From positions 434,001-498,000 of the forward strand of contig CAVVBC010000005.1 of assembly GCA_963746325.1 (NCBI GenBank): DNA of 64,000 nt, read 5' to 3'. The notes under the pieces were generated by a model. The model did not search any database. It was given only the letters and a program-made list of their open reading frames with translations, and had not been told where the DNA came from. A program made the position numbers and the translations under genes. Below are positions 18,634 through 28,093 of this stretch, piece by piece; the first letter of the stretch is position 1; each line of letters begins with the position of its first letter. This stretch comes from RPQJ01 sp963746325. GTDB lineage: Bacteria; Pseudomonadota; Gammaproteobacteria; Steroidobacterales; Steroidobacteraceae.

Positions 18634-19023
18634 ATGACCAAGATTTACGTGGGCAACCTGCCTTTCACAGCGACGGAACCTGACGTGCGCGAGCTTTTCG
18701 CCCAGCACGGCACCGTCGAATCCGTTGCCCTCCCGACCGATCGCGAGACCGGCCGGCCGCGCGGCTTCGGCTTTGTCGAAATGCCGCAGGCTGATGCCCA
18801 GCGCGCCATGCAGGCGCTCAACGGCTTCAACATGGGCGGTCGTCCCCTGCGCGTCAACGAAGCGCAGGATCGTCCCCGCACCGGCGGCGGTGGCGGCGGC
18901 GGCGGTCGTCCGGGTGGCGGTGGCCGTCCGGGCGGCGGTGGCGGCGGCTACGGCGGTGGTGGCGGCGGCGGTGGCGGCTACGGCGGCGGTGGTGGCGGCG
19001 GCGGCGGTCAGCGCCGCTGGTAA
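18634..19023 (+). CDS. Glycine-rich RRM RNA-binding protein
   Basis: Protein of 129 residues. A single RNA recognition motif occupies residues 1-80: RNP2 is KIYVGNLPF and RNP1 is RGFGFVEM, both with the aromatic residues that stack RNA bases. It is followed by a Gly-rich tail with Arg, Pro and Tyr (GGGGGRPGGGGRPGGG, GGYGGGG), ending QRRW. Bacterial proteins of this type act as cold-shock RNA chaperones in cyanobacteria and proteobacteria. The ATG at 18634 follows a GAGGA ribosome site 6-8 nt upstream. The tail codons are extremely repetitive (GGC/GGT). Confidence 0.93.
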   Translation: MTKIYVGNLPFTATEPDVRELFAQHGTVESVALPTDRETGRPRGFGFVEMPQADAQRAMQALNGFNMGGRPLRVNEAQDRPRTGGGGGGGGRPGGGGRPGGGGGGYGGGGGGGGGYGGGGGGGGGQRRW

Positions 19024-19079
19024 CCCCGTGCGGGGCTGAGGCGTAAGCCCGGCCCCGGCCGAACCAGCAAGCAGCCTGC

Positions 19080-19111
19080 AGAAGGCCGCAGCCTCACGGT
19101 TGCGGCCTTCT
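19080..19111 (+). terminator. Terminator hairpin after the RRM gene
   Basis: Eleven-base-pair stem AGAAGGCCGCA (19080-19090) with TGCGGCCTTCT (19101-19111) and a 10-nt loop, 57 nt past the stop. The following TCTCCC is only weakly T-rich, so termination may be partly factor-dependent. The UvrD-like gene converges from the right and ends at 19189. Confidence 0.7.
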
Positions 19112-19188
19112 CTCCCTGGCGCTCGAAGCACTCCACCGGGGTGCGGCGGGTTCGTGCGCCTGCGGCGAATCCTCCCCGGTTCGCCTTC

Positions 19189-21280
19189 TCACCACATGTC
19201 CCGCAAACGGTTCGCGACATCGATGCGCGGGCCCGCGGCTGCCTTTTGCACGCCGTATGCGTCAGGTGTTGCGCCTGCCGTCACGCGCGCGAAACTCTGC
19301 ATCACCTGCTCCGTCAGAAACCTGCTGCGCGCACCGTGCACGTAGCGATCGCCCATGCCCTGCTGCTGCGTCACGTAGAACCGCACGGGCGCGATCAGCC
19401 GCAACTCGGTCCGCGCGCGGGTCATCGCGACGTAGAGCAGCCGCCGTTCTTCTTCGAGCAGTTCGGCGCGGCCGGCCGAGAATTCCGACGGGAAGGTGCC
19501 GTCGTTGACGTTCAGCACGTGCACGGACTCCCATTCCTGGCCCTTGGACGAATGCACCGTGGACAACACCAGGTAGTCCTCGTCCAGCAGCGGGTCGCCC
19601 GACAGGTCGCCCGTCGCCTGCGGCGGATCGAGCGTGAGCTCGGTGACGAAGGATTCGCGCGTGCGGTGCTGCTGGCTCAGGCGCTCGAGCTGGTCGAGAT
19701 CGCCACGCCGCGCGTGCGCCGACTCGTACAGGCGCTCGAGCTGCGGCTCGTACCATTGCCGCACCCGGCTCACCTGCCCTTCCCACGGCGCGTTCTCGGC
19801 ACCGATGTCGCGCAGCAGCGACGTGAGCGGCGCCCAGGTCTCGCGCGTTGCCGCCGGCACCGCGTGCGCGGCCAGCGCCTGCCACGCAAAGCCCGCGGCT
19901 TCGAAGGCTTCGCACGCGCGCTGCGCGTTGGCGGGACCCATGCCCGGCAACAGCTGCAGTACGCGGAAGGCGGCAATGCGATTGCGGGGGTTGTCGGCCC
20001 AGCGCAGCACCGCGAGCAGGTCCTTGACGTGCGCCGCTTCGAGGAACTTGAGTCCGCCGTACTTCACGTAGGGGATGTTGCGACGCATGAGCTCGAGCTC
20101 GAGCACGTCGCTGTGGTCGGCGTTGCGAAACAGGACGGCCTGGCGGCGCAGGTCGACGCCGCGCTCGCGCGCTTCGAGCACGCAATCGGCGACGAAGGTG
20201 GCCTGGGCCTGTTCGTCGAGCAGCGTCACGTACTGCGGCATGGCGCCGTCGCCGCGCACGCTGCGCAGGTGCTTGCGGTATTGCCGCCCGCCTGCGGCCA
20301 TCAGCGCGTTGGCGGCATCGAGCACCGGTTGCGTCGAGCGGTAGTTTTCCTCGAGCGTGACGACGCGCGCGGGCGGCGTGAACGCGGCAGGGAACTGCAG
20401 GATGTTGTCGATCGACGCGGCGCGAAAGGAATAGATGGACTGCGCGTCGTCGCCCACCACCGTGAGCCCGGCCCCATCGGGCTTCATGCGCAGCAGGATC
20501 TCGGCCTGCACGACGTTGGTGTCCTGGTATTCGTCGACCAGCACGTGGTCGAAACGCGCGCCGATCTCGGCAGCCAGCGCCGGGTCGGCCGTCATGACGT
20601 GCCAGTACAGCAGCAGGTCGTCGTAATCGAGCACCTGTTGTTCGAGCTTGGCTTCGACGTAGGCGCGGCACAGCGCCGTCAGCTGTTCTTCCCATTCGAG
20701 GCACCACGGATAGGCGGTCTCGAGCGTGTGGCGCAGCGGGCCGCTGCGTGTTGACGCGATGCGAGTAGAGCCCCAGGCAGGTGTCCTTGCGCGGAAACCG
20801 CTTCACGGTCTTCGAGAATCCCAGGCGATGACGCACGACGTCCATGAGATCGGCGGCATCGCCCCGGTCGAGCACCGAGAACGCCGGATCGAGCCCGAGC
20901 CGCGGCGCATATTCGCGGATGAGCCGGTTGCCGATCGCATGGAAGGTGCCGGACCAGGGCAGGCGCAGATTTTCGGGCACGCGGGCCGAGGCGCCCGCTT
21001 CCGCCGCCAGCGCTTCGGCCATGACCCGTTGCGCGCGGCGCGTCATCTCGAGCGCGGCCCGGCGCGTAAAGGTGAGCAGCAGCATGCGCTCGGGCGGCAC
21101 GCCCGCGAGCAGCAGGCGTGCCACGCGATGGGCGAGCGTGCTGGTCTTGCCCGTGCCGGCGCCGGCGATGACCAGCAACGGTGACGCCGCCAGTCCGCCG
21201 CCCGCACGCGGCTCACCGTGCGCGACGGCCTCCCGTTGCGCCGGGTTCAGCTTGGCGAAGGCGGTGCTGGTGAGCGTCAT
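19189..21280 (-). CDS. UvrD/Rep-family ATP-dependent DNA helicase, one frameshift
   Basis: Superfamily 1A helicase of about 697 residues after correction. The order of motifs is complete: Q-motif KLNPAQREAV, Walker A AGAGTGKTSTLAHR, Ia TFTRRAALEM, Walker B HVLVDEYQDTN, motif III VVGDDAQSIYSFRAA, motif IV TLEENYRST, motif V STVHSSKGQEWESVHV and motif VI LYVAMTRARTELRL. Short C-terminus. The frame breaks at about 20740-20755, between the N-terminal ATPase half (ending LGLYSHRVN) and RSGPLRHTLETAYPW; both sides are conserved, so I infer a one-base indel. The ATG at 21280 lacks a good ribosome site. It could act in repair or replication restart; the paralogue cannot be named. Confidence 0.9.
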
Positions 21281-21325
21281 GGCAGGCAGCCACTATAGGC
21301 AGCAGCTGTATGGATATCCAGTGCG

Positions 21326-21355
21326 AGGGGTTAGGGGTTGGGGGATAGGGGTTAG
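21326..21355. repeat. GGGGTTA tract upstream of the DUF6524 gene
   Basis: About four imperfect units of the form GGGGTTA/GGGGATA (GAGGGGTTAGGGGTTGGGGG and onward), in the gap between the UvrD-like gene and the DUF6524 gene. It shares the motif of the tracts at 13823-13863, 13946-13977 and 47302-47334. There is enough G-tract spacing for a G-quadruplex on the plus strand. Confidence 0.8.
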
Positions 21356-21408
21356 TAAGATGCCGGCCCCAAGGGGTGTCGTTTCGATCACAGAAGGTTG
21401 GACAGAAA

Positions 21409-21838
21409 ATGGCGAAAGGGAACAGCGACGATTTCGACCTGGGCAGCGTGGCCATGCGGATGGCTGTTTTCACTGGCGATCGTTTTCCTGACGTTCAACC
21501 CGACCGGGCATTCGTACTACCACTGGCTGCAGGAGAACCTGACGCCGATCCAGCCGGTGGTCGTGATCGCCGGCATCCTGCTGCTCGGTGCCTGGCTGTT
21601 CTTCATCCGTTCGACGTTCTCGTCGATGGGCACCGTGGGCGTCGTGCTGCTGCTGGCGCTGTTCGCTGCCATCGTCTGGTGGATGGTCCGGCAGGGCTGG
21701 CTCTCCACGGCCGACAGGTCGACGATGGCCTGGGTGGTGCTGAGTTGCCTCGGCCTGCTGCTGGGCATCGGCATGTCGTGGGCGCACATCCGCGCACGCA
21801 TTTCGGGGCAGGCCTCGGTCGATCGCGTCGACCAGTAA
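21409..21838 (+). CDS. DUF6524 family membrane protein, frameshifted
   Basis: Inner-membrane protein of about 142 residues after correction, matching DUF6524 by memory of its start and of FNPTGHSYYHWLQ. The start MAKGNSDDFDLGSVAMR is in one frame and WLFSLAIVFLTFNPTG with the remaining helices (QPVVVIAGILLLGAWLFFIR, GVVLLLALFAAIVWWMVRQG, MAWVVLSCLGLLLGIGMSWA) in another. One extra base at 21455-21465 accounts for the break. Four membrane helices are predicted. The SH-rich C-terminus is short and basic. Function is unknown. The next gene follows after 30 nt. Confidence 0.8.
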
Positions 21839-21868
21839 ATCGCCTGCACGCAACGACAAGGAACCCCG

Positions 21869-22481
21869 ATGAGCAGCAAGGCACCGCCGACCGATCGTTA
21901 CCCGTCACAGCCGTCGCACGTCACGGCGCTCGACCTGCCGGTTCCGCCGCGGGAGTCGCTGCCGCCCGACCTGCAGAAGTATTTCCGGCATCTGCGACGA
22001 CAAGATCGGCTTCCTGCCGAACGTGCTCGCGGCCTACAGCTGGAACGAGAAGAAGCTGCGCGCGTTCATCGGGTTCTACAACGACCTGATGCTCGATGAA
22101 TCGCCGCTCAGCAAGCTCGAGCGCGAGATGATCGCCGTGGTGGTGTCGTCGGCCAACCGCTGCTACTACTGCCAGGTGGCGCACGGACAGGCGGTGCGCG
22201 AATTGTCCGGCGATCCGGCGCTCGGGGAACTGCTGGTCATGAACTACCGTGCGGCGGTGCTGACGCCGCGGCAACGCGCAATGCTCGACTTCGCGCACAA
22301 GATGACGGTGTCACCCGATGCCATCGTCGAAGCGGATCGGGCCGCACTGCGAACCGCCGGGTTCGACGACCGCTCGATCTGGGACATCGCGTCCGTGGCG
22401 GCGTTCTTCAACATGACGAATCGCGTGGCGACCGCGATCGACATGATGCCGAACGCCGAGTACCACTCGCGGAACCGCTGA
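21869..22481 (+). CDS. AhpD-like peroxidase-related (carboxymuconolactone decarboxylase) protein, frameshifted
   Basis: Alkylhydroperoxidase AhpD-core/CMD protein of about 203 residues after correction. The N-terminus (MSSKAPPTDRYP, then LPVPPRESLPPDLQKYF) is out of frame with GICDDKIGFLPNVLAAYSWN-type conservation, here ICDDKIGFLPNVLAAY. An extra base at 21985-21989 explains it. The redox site is NRCYYCQVAHGQAVRE, a CxxC...H as in AhpD. After it come RQRAMLDFAHKMTVSPDAI and IASVAAFFNMTNRVA, typical of peroxidase-related enzymes with a second CMD half. It is probably cytosolic and thiol-redox active, downstream of DUF6524 in the same direction. Confidence 0.88.
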
Positions 22482-22511
22482 GCGAGTTCGAGCCCCGAGG
22501 TGGGAATAGCC

Positions 22512-23502
22512 ATGCTGCCAGGAGTCGGGTCGGTGCTGTGCACGATGCTGCTGCTGGCAGCAGCGTCCTCGACTGCCAATGCGGCGGTACCCGGCTTCGA
22601 GGTTCCAGCCTGGGCGTTTCCGGGGTACACGAACCCACCACCGCCGAATGCCAGACCTGACGACGTGGTGCAGCTCCGCGTGCCGGAGAGCCGCGTCGCA
22701 TTCACCCGGGCGCAACTCCAGGATTTCTTCGCGGCGCCCGACTGGTTCCCCGAACGTCACGCGCCGATGCCGGACATCGTCGCGCGAGGTCGTCGACCCG
22801 ACACGCTCGCCTGCGCCTACTGTCACCTGCCGGACGGCACGGGCCGGCCCGAAAACGCCGCGCTCGCCGGATTGTCGGCCGACTACATCCGGGCGCAGGT
22901 GGCCGACATGCGCAATCACGTGCGCAAGCGTGCGTGGACCGGCCCGGACCGGCCCTCAGCCCTGATGCAGCAGGTCGCAGAGAGCGCGACGGAAGCCGAG
23001 ATTGCCGCGGCGGCGGCGTACTTCTCGCAGCAGCCGATGCGCCGCAAGGTCGACATCGTCGAGTCGGCGCGCGTGCCCAGGACCGAGGAAGTGCGCTTCA
23101 TCTACTTCGCGCTCGAAGGCGGCGGCGACGAACCGCTCGGTACTCGACTGATCGAGGTGCCCGTCGACTCCGGGCGGCACGAGCTGCGCGATCCCAACGT
23201 GACGTATCGAGCCTACGTGCCCGTCGGCAGCCTCGCGCGCGGGAAGGCGCTGGCAACGACGACGAGCGCGAACGGCGCCACGATCGCGTGCGTCACTTGT
23301 CATGGCCCGGACTTGCGCGGCAGCGACGTCGCTCCCGCCGCTCGCCGGGCGTTCGCCGAGCTACCTGCTGCGCCAGCTGCTGTCGTTCAGGGCGGGCACG
23401 CGGGCCACGCCGGCGGGTGCCGCGATGCAGCCGGTGGTCGCGAATCTCGGCCTCGAGGACATGATCGCGGTCGCTGCGTATGCAGGATCACTGGATCCCT
23501 GA
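22512..23502 (+). CDS. Secreted dihaem cytochrome c, frameshifted
   Basis: Periplasmic cytochrome c of about 330 residues after correction. A signal peptide (LCTMLLLAAASSTANA) precedes two haem sites: CAYCH (followed by LPDGTGRPENAALAGLSADY) and CVTCH (followed by GPDLRG). The linker between them carries KRAWTGPDRPSALM and a middle domain with no haem. The final third (SYLLRQLLSFRAGTRATPAG, then EDMIAVAAYAGSLDP) is in another frame; an indel at 23328-23336 explains it. It resembles c553-type sulfur-oxidation or respiratory cytochromes, electron acceptor unknown. It is just downstream of the AhpD-like gene and may be co-transcribed. Confidence 0.88.
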
Positions 23503-23529
23503 CCCGCAGCGCCCGGGCGAGCCCGGATT

Positions 23530-24909
23530 TCAGCGAACCAGTTCCATCACCTTGCGCTTGAAGTCGCTGTACGGCGGATACCGCAGCGGCGCATCGAAGC
23601 GGAAGCTGCGCTTCATCACCGGCTTCATGTGGCTGAACGTCTCGAAGCCGTACCAGCCCGTGTAACGACCCATGCCGCTGTTGCCGATGCCGCCGAACGG
23701 CAATTCCGGCGACACCATGAAGATCACGGCATCGTTGATGCATACGCTGCCGGCACTCAGCTTGTCGAGCACGGCCTCTTCCAGCGCCTTGCTCTTCGTG
23801 AACAGGTACAGCGCGAGCGGCTTCGGCCGGTCGGCCACGAACTTGATCGCATGATGCATCTCGTCGACGGTGATCACGGGCAGCACCGGCCCGAAGATCT
23901 CTTCCTGCATCAGCGCCGAGTCGGGATCAGGGTCGAGCACGATCGTCGGGGCGACGTAGCGCGTGGCCACGTCCACCTGTCCGCCCGTGTGGATCTTCTG
24001 GCCGGCGAGCAGCGTGCTGAAGCGCGCCGTATGGCGCTCGCTCGCGATGCGGCAGTAGTCCGGGCTCTGGCTCGGGTCGTCGCCGTAGAACTCCTTGATC
24101 TTGCCGGCCAGGATGTCGACGAACTGCGTGGCCACTGCGCGGTGCACCAGCACGTGATCGGGCGCGACGCAGGTCTGGCCCGCGTTGATGAACTTGCCCC
24201 AGGCGATGCGCGCCGCGGCGACGTCCAGGTCGGCGCTCTTGTCGATCAGGCACGGGCTCTTGCCGCCGAGCTCGAGCGTCACGGGCGTCAGGTGCTTTGC
24301 CGCCGCCGTCATGACGATGCGCGCCACGCGCTCGTTGCCCGTGTACAGGATGTGGTCGTACTGCTGCTCGAGCAGTTCGGTCGTCTCCGGCACGCCGCCC
24401 TCGATCACCGCGAAGGCATCGTTGTCGAGGTAGCGCGGAATGATGCGCGCCAGGGCCGCGGACGTATGCGTGGTGACCTCGGAGGGCTTCAGCACCGCGC
24501 AGTTGCCCGCCGCAATCGCACCGACCAGCGGCGCGCACACCATCGACAACGGGTAATTCCACGGCGCGATGATCAGGACGACGCCCTTGGGCTCGGGCTG
24601 GATGTAGCTGCTGCCCGGCAGCGCCATCATGGGCGTCGAGACACGCTTGGGCCGCGCCCAGCGGTGCAGGCGCTTGCGCGCGTACTTCGCCTCGCTCGCC
24701 ACGAAGCCGAGTTCGCTCAGGGCCGTCTCGAAGCTGCACTTGTGCAGGTCCGCCTGCAGCGCGGCGGCGAAGTCCGTCTCGTGTTCCCGCACCATGCGCT
24801 CGAGCTCGGCCAGCTGGTGCAGGCGCCACTCCACCGGCCGCGTCTTGCCCGTCGCGAACGTGGCGCGCAGCCGGTGCAGCGCGTCCGGTATCGAAACACT
24901 GGTGGTCAT
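23530..24909 (-). CDS. Aldehyde dehydrogenase (ALDH3-like / coniferyl-aldehyde type)
   Basis: NAD(P)-dependent aldehyde dehydrogenase of 459 residues, like class 3 ALDHs. The oxidised-substrate entry includes GVVLIIAPWNYPLSM, the cofactor site is ILYTGNERVARIV, the general base is in VTLELGGKSPCLI and the catalytic Cys in GKFINAGQTCVAPDHVLV. It ends LPFGGIGNSGMGRYTGWYG, then a tail rich in Lys and Arg. Class 3 enzymes of bacteria act on long-chain, aromatic or hydrophobic aldehydes. There is no signal peptide; a C-terminal helix is not evident. It converges on the cytochrome gene. Confidence 0.92.
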   Translation of the reverse strand: MTTSVSIPDALHRLRATFATGKTRPVEWRLHQLAELERMVREHETDFAAALQADLHKCSFETALSELGFVASEAKYARKRLHRWARPKRVSTPMMALPGSSYIQPEPKGVVLIIAPWNYPLSMVCAPLVGAIAAGNCAVLKPSEVTTHTSAALARIIPRYLDNDAFAVIEGGVPETTELLEQQYDHILYTGNERVARIVMTAAAKHLTPVTLELGGKSPCLIDKSADLDVAAARIAWGKFINAGQTCVAPDHVLVHRAVATQFVDILAGKIKEFYGDDPSQSPDYCRIASERHTARFSTLLAGQKIHTGGQVDVATRYVAPTIVLDPDPDSALMQEEIFGPVLPVITVDEMHHAIKFVADRPKPLALYLFTKSKALEEAVLDKLSAGSVCINDAVIFMVSPELPFGGIGNSGMGRYTGWYGFETFSHMKPVMKRSFRFDAPLRYPPYSDFKRKVMELVR

Positions 24910-25066
24910 CCCTTGCTCCCGTCGCTCGGCGACTGCTCCTGGTAGCCGGTAACGCTACCACACGGTGGCCCAGGCTGGACTGGCCGGGAGCGCTGCGCCG
25001 AATGCAGAATGGCGCAGTCCGGTCGAGCGCAGACCCCTATGCGCGGCCACAATAGGAACGATTTGC

Positions 25067-25624
25067 ATGACCGGCAGGGTTCGTACCGTCCACCGGGGCA
25101 GGGTCCTCAGGCTCAACATCGAATGCGTCGAGCTGCCGAACGGCACCGTCGCGGAGCTGGAAATCGCCCACCACCCGGGCGGCGCCGTGGTGGTCGCTCT
25201 CGACTCCGACGAGCGGGTCTGCCTGCTGCGCCAGTTCCGTCACGCCGTCGGCGGATGGATCACCGAGTTGCCGGCTGGCAAGATCGACAATCGCGAGCCT
25301 CCGCTCGAATGCGCCAAGCGCGAGCTGGCCGAAGAAGCGGGCGTGCAGGCCCGCGAATGGGAGCCGCTGGGCCAGCTGTTCAGCTCACCCGGCGTGCTGA
25401 CCGAAGTCATCCACGTTTTCCTGGCCCGCGGCCTCACCGCCTGCGACACCGGCGCCGAGCCGCACGAGGTCTTCGAAAGGAGCTGGGTGCCGCTCGCGGC
25501 GGCCGCGGCGCAGGCCGCCGACGGCAGCCTGCAGGATGCCAAGACGATCGTCGGGCTCATCTGGGCCAGCACTCGCGTGCAAGGGGGGAAGCGCACAGCC
25601 CCGCCCGATCGACCCGAACTGTGA
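25067..25624 (+). CDS. NUDIX hydrolase (ADP-ribose pyrophosphatase-like)
   Basis: NUDIX hydrolase of 185 residues. The Nudix box is complete: GKIDNREPPLECAKRELAEEAGV gives Gx5Ex7RELxEExGV in the correct spacing. Upstream is GGAVVVALDSDERVCLLRQF, and downstream FSSPGVLTEVIHVFLARGL, the typical ADP-ribose pyrophosphatase insertion. The protein probably hydrolyses ADP-ribose or related sugar nucleotides in the cytosol. The ATG at 25067 is chosen because the alternative upstream starts have no coding character. It is divergent from the ALDH gene. Confidence 0.9.
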   Translation: MTGRVRTVHRGRVLRLNIECVELPNGTVAELEIAHHPGGAVVVALDSDERVCLLRQFRHAVGGWITELPAGKIDNREPPLECAKRELAEEAGVQAREWEPLGQLFSSPGVLTEVIHVFLARGLTACDTGAEPHEVFERSWVPLAAAAAQAADGSLQDAKTIVGLIWASTRVQGGKRTAPPDRPEL

Positions 25625-25710
25625 TCCAGTTATCGTTGGCGGGTGGCTTTTTGTTCGTAACATCCGCCGTGGAGCTGTATCCGCGATTGACCAGACCTGC
25701 GGGATCCCAG

Positions 25711-26100
25711 ATGCCTGACGAGCCTCCGACCAAGACGAGCGGGCAGCACCGCAGCGAGCCGCCCGCCCCGGACAACGAGGCGGGCCGCCTGGCCGCGGAC
25801 GACCGCGGCAACATCACCTGGCAGTGGGCCAACGACGACGTGCTGCAGGCCGACGACACGGCGGGCGCGATCCTGCGCCTGCGCGCGCTGGTGGATCCGA
25901 GCCTGGGCGTGATTGACGACGGCCCGCCGGGATCACCGCAGCACAACCCCACGGGCCTGAAGACCGGCTACAACCCCTATGACAGCGGCACGCTGCTCAA
26001 GGCGGGCGACAAGAAGAAGAAGACGGACCTGCGCGAGCTCTCCAAGTGGCTCGAAACGAAGCGCAAGGTCGACGATCCCGCGGGCGAGCCAGGCGAGTAA
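25711..26100 (+). CDS. Hydrophilic protein of unknown function
   Basis: Protein of 129 residues starting MPDEPPTKTSGQHRSEPPAP and then GRLAADDRGNITWQWANDDV. The N-terminal third is disordered-looking (Pro, Glu, Thr). The middle has LRLRALVDPSLGVIDD, and the end is lysine-rich (GDKKKKTDLRELSKWLETKR). It has no membrane helix or recognised domain. The short GNITWQW and NPYDSG motifs hint at a conserved patch. The following gene is convergent and 7 nt away. Confidence 0.65.
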   Translation: MPDEPPTKTSGQHRSEPPAPDNEAGRLAADDRGNITWQWANDDVLQADDTAGAILRLRALVDPSLGVIDDGPPGSPQHNPTGLKTGYNPYDSGTLLKAGDKKKKTDLRELSKWLETKRKVDDPAGEPGE

Positions 26101-26106
26101 ACGCCT

Positions 26107-26769
26107 TCAGGCGAAGTGCAGCGCGTGCCGCAGCTTCGCGTGGCGGCCCAGCCGGTAGAAAGCCCGCAGCTGCGCCAGCAACTCGGCCGGGCGTGCCTGG
26201 CGCCGGCGCAGGTAGCGCGCTTCGAGCTTCTCGCAGAAGCGGGCCGCGCAGCGGTGGGCCTCCGTGTAACGGCGCCGCTCCTCTTCGCTCAAGTGCGGAA
26301 GCAACTGACAGCCCGTAAACAACCGGCGGAACAGGTCACCAGGAAAGCGCCCCTCGTGTTGCGCGAGCAGCAGGCTCAGGGCGCAGGCGTACTTGTCCAC
26401 CTCGGCCTGCACCTCCAGTTCCAGCAACGAGACGCTGCGCTCGTGACCGACGCTCCAGGTGACGTAATGGAAATGACTGACGCCTTCGAGCACCGTGCAG
26501 TAGTCGGCCAGGTTTGATTCATCCAGCACCGCCAGCGGACAGCGCTGCGACAGGCGTTCGAGCACGGCCGCGTCCACGTATAAACCCAGCTCCATTCCCG
26601 CCGCCGACTCGGCGATCAGCAGCTGCTCGTCCGTGGCGGGCGGGGCGTCGGAGTCTTGCAGCGAGGCAGCCACCTGCGGGTTCGTGATCAGGTAGTCGTG
26701 CACGTCGTGCGCACTCGGCGCGTCGTAGAGCGCCGCAAGCAGCGACTGCAGTTGCCCGGGTAACGCCAT
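26107..26769 (-). CDS. Conserved-looking protein of unknown function, 220 aa
   Basis: Soluble protein starting MALPGQLQSLLAALYDAPSA, with AESAAGMELGLYVDAAVLER, then DYCTVLEGVSHFHYVTWSVG, then VSLLELEVQAEVDKYACALS. The C-terminus is strongly basic (RYLRRRQARPAELLAQLRAF). Helical throughout, without signal or membrane segment. I do not recognise a family. It is separated by only 9 nt from the next minus-strand gene, whose product also has an unknown helical fold, so the two probably work together. Confidence 0.7.
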   Translation of the reverse strand: MALPGQLQSLLAALYDAPSAHDVHDYLITNPQVAASLQDSDAPPATDEQLLIAESAAGMELGLYVDAAVLERLSQRCPLAVLDESNLADYCTVLEGVSHFHYVTWSVGHERSVSLLELEVQAEVDKYACALSLLLAQHEGRFPGDLFRRLFTGCQLLPHLSEEERRRYTEAHRCAARFCEKLEARYLRRRQARPAELLAQLRAFYRLGRHAKLRHALHFA

Positions 26770-26778
26770 GGCGGGCCT

Positions 26779-27402
26779 TCAGTTGGGACAGCGACCCGTG
26801 GGCACGATGGCGGGCTCGACTCCCAGGCTGCGCAGGATGCCGTGCGCGCGCGGGCTGCCGGTCTTCAGCCAGATTTCGTACTGACGCAGGATGTCGCGCT
26901 GATCGTGGCGGCGTGCCATCTCGCTCACGTCGTTCAGGGCGTCGACGAGGCGCTGGAACTTCTGCGCCAGCTCGGTGAAGACCGCGCCCAGCGCGCGGCC
27001 ACGCGCGCCGGCCCGGCAGGAATCGGCCAGCGTGCCGTAGGCGCGGCCGCCCATCGCGATGTGGTAATCGATGTCGACGAGCCGGCGCGCAAAGCTTTGC
27101 GCGAAAAATCCCGCCATGAAGAGCGACACGTCACCCAGCCGCTGCAGCGTACGCAGGCGATCCTCGCGGGTGGGTGCCTCGCTGGCCTCGGCCAGCATCA
27201 GTGCAAGCGGCTTGATCTGCGCACGCCCCGCTCCCGTCTCGAACAGCGCCTCGGAGCGCGCGAACATGGTGAGCAGGTTGACGACGTAGTGTTCGGTGTG
27301 GTCCTCGACGTCCACCCGCTGCCGGGCAAGCGCCTCATGCACCGAGTCGCGAAAGAACTCGCGCAGGTTGCGCACGTCGATCGTCGGGTCGTCGTCCGTC
27401 AT
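26779..27402 (-). CDS. Conserved-looking protein of unknown function, paired with the gene at 26107
   Basis: Protein of 207 residues from the ATG at 27402 (MTDDDPTIDVRNLREFFRDS). It is helical, with DVEDHTEHYVVNLLTMFARS, RTLQRLGDVSLFMAGFFAQS and DIDYHIAMGGRAYGTLADSC. The latter pattern, with HIAMGGRAYG and an RHDQRDILRQYEIWL C-terminal helix, looks like a conserved core. There is no signal or membrane span. I know no function. An operon with the 220-residue gene is likely (9-nt gap). Confidence 0.7.
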   Translation of the reverse strand: MTDDDPTIDVRNLREFFRDSVHEALARQRVDVEDHTEHYVVNLLTMFARSEALFETGAGRAQIKPLALMLAEASEAPTREDRLRTLQRLGDVSLFMAGFFAQSFARRLVDIDYHIAMGGRAYGTLADSCRAGARGRALGAVFTELAQKFQRLVDALNDVSEMARRHDQRDILRQYEIWLKTGSPRAHGILRSLGVEPAIVPTGRCPN

Positions 27403-27594
27403 GCTGCGTTCCTCTGCGTTGCCTCTGGCAGCCAGCGGTCGCACCTGCTAACAAATCTTGCAGGAAGCGCTGCCTGCCGACGTGCCTGAAATTAGCGGCA
27501 GCGCGTGGCACTTTGCAAGAGGCCGCACGACGTTTTCTGCGCGCGCACACCGGTGACCGGTACCATGCGTGAACCGTTTCACGACAGGGACTGC

Positions 27595-28093
27595 ATGCAA
27601 GTCTTCGGCATCGTCGGTCGCAAGAACACCGGCAAGACTCACCTCGTGACACGTCTCGTGCGGCTGGGTTGCGCGCGCGGCCTGCGCATCTCGACCATCA
27701 AGCACGCGCATCACCAGTTCGACGTCGACCAGCCCGGCAAGGACAGCTACCTGCACCGCGAGGCCGGCGCGCACGAAGTGCTGGTGGCGTCGGCTGCAGC
27801 GCTGGGCGCTGCTGCATGAGCATCGCGGGGCGCAGGAGTCGTCGCTGCAGGAATTGCTCGGGCGCCTCTCCGCGTGCGACCTGGTGCTGGTCGAAGGGTT
27901 CAAGCGTGAAGTGGGCGCGCGCCTGGAGGTGTATCGCGCGAGCTGCGGGCAGACCCCGCTGGCATTCGAGGACAACGGCATTCTCGCCGTGGCGACGGAC
28001 GATGCCGGGAGCTTTGCCAGTCGCAGCGACCTGTGCTGCCTGCCGCTCGACGACGAGGCGGCCGTGCTCGACTACGTGCTCGCGCTCGCCTGA
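27595..28093 (+). CDS. mobB: Molybdopterin-guanine dinucleotide biosynthesis protein MobB, frameshifted
   Basis: GTP-binding adapter of molybdenum cofactor maturation, about 166 residues when corrected. The P-loop FGIVGRKNTGKTHLV is followed by STIKHAHHQFDVDQPGKDSY and AGAHEVLVAS, all typical of MobB, then (in another frame) RWALLHEHRGAQESSLQELL and CDLVLVEGFKREVGARLEVY. An extra base at 27799-27803 splits it. MobB binds GTP and helps MobA attach GMP to molybdopterin. No other moco gene is in the window. Its end overlaps the convergent HAD gene by 22 nt. Confidence 0.92.

Noticed and set aside
27403..27594. Search for a tRNA or promoter before mobB
   Set aside because: No cloverleaf or CCA end, and no clear promoter boxes.
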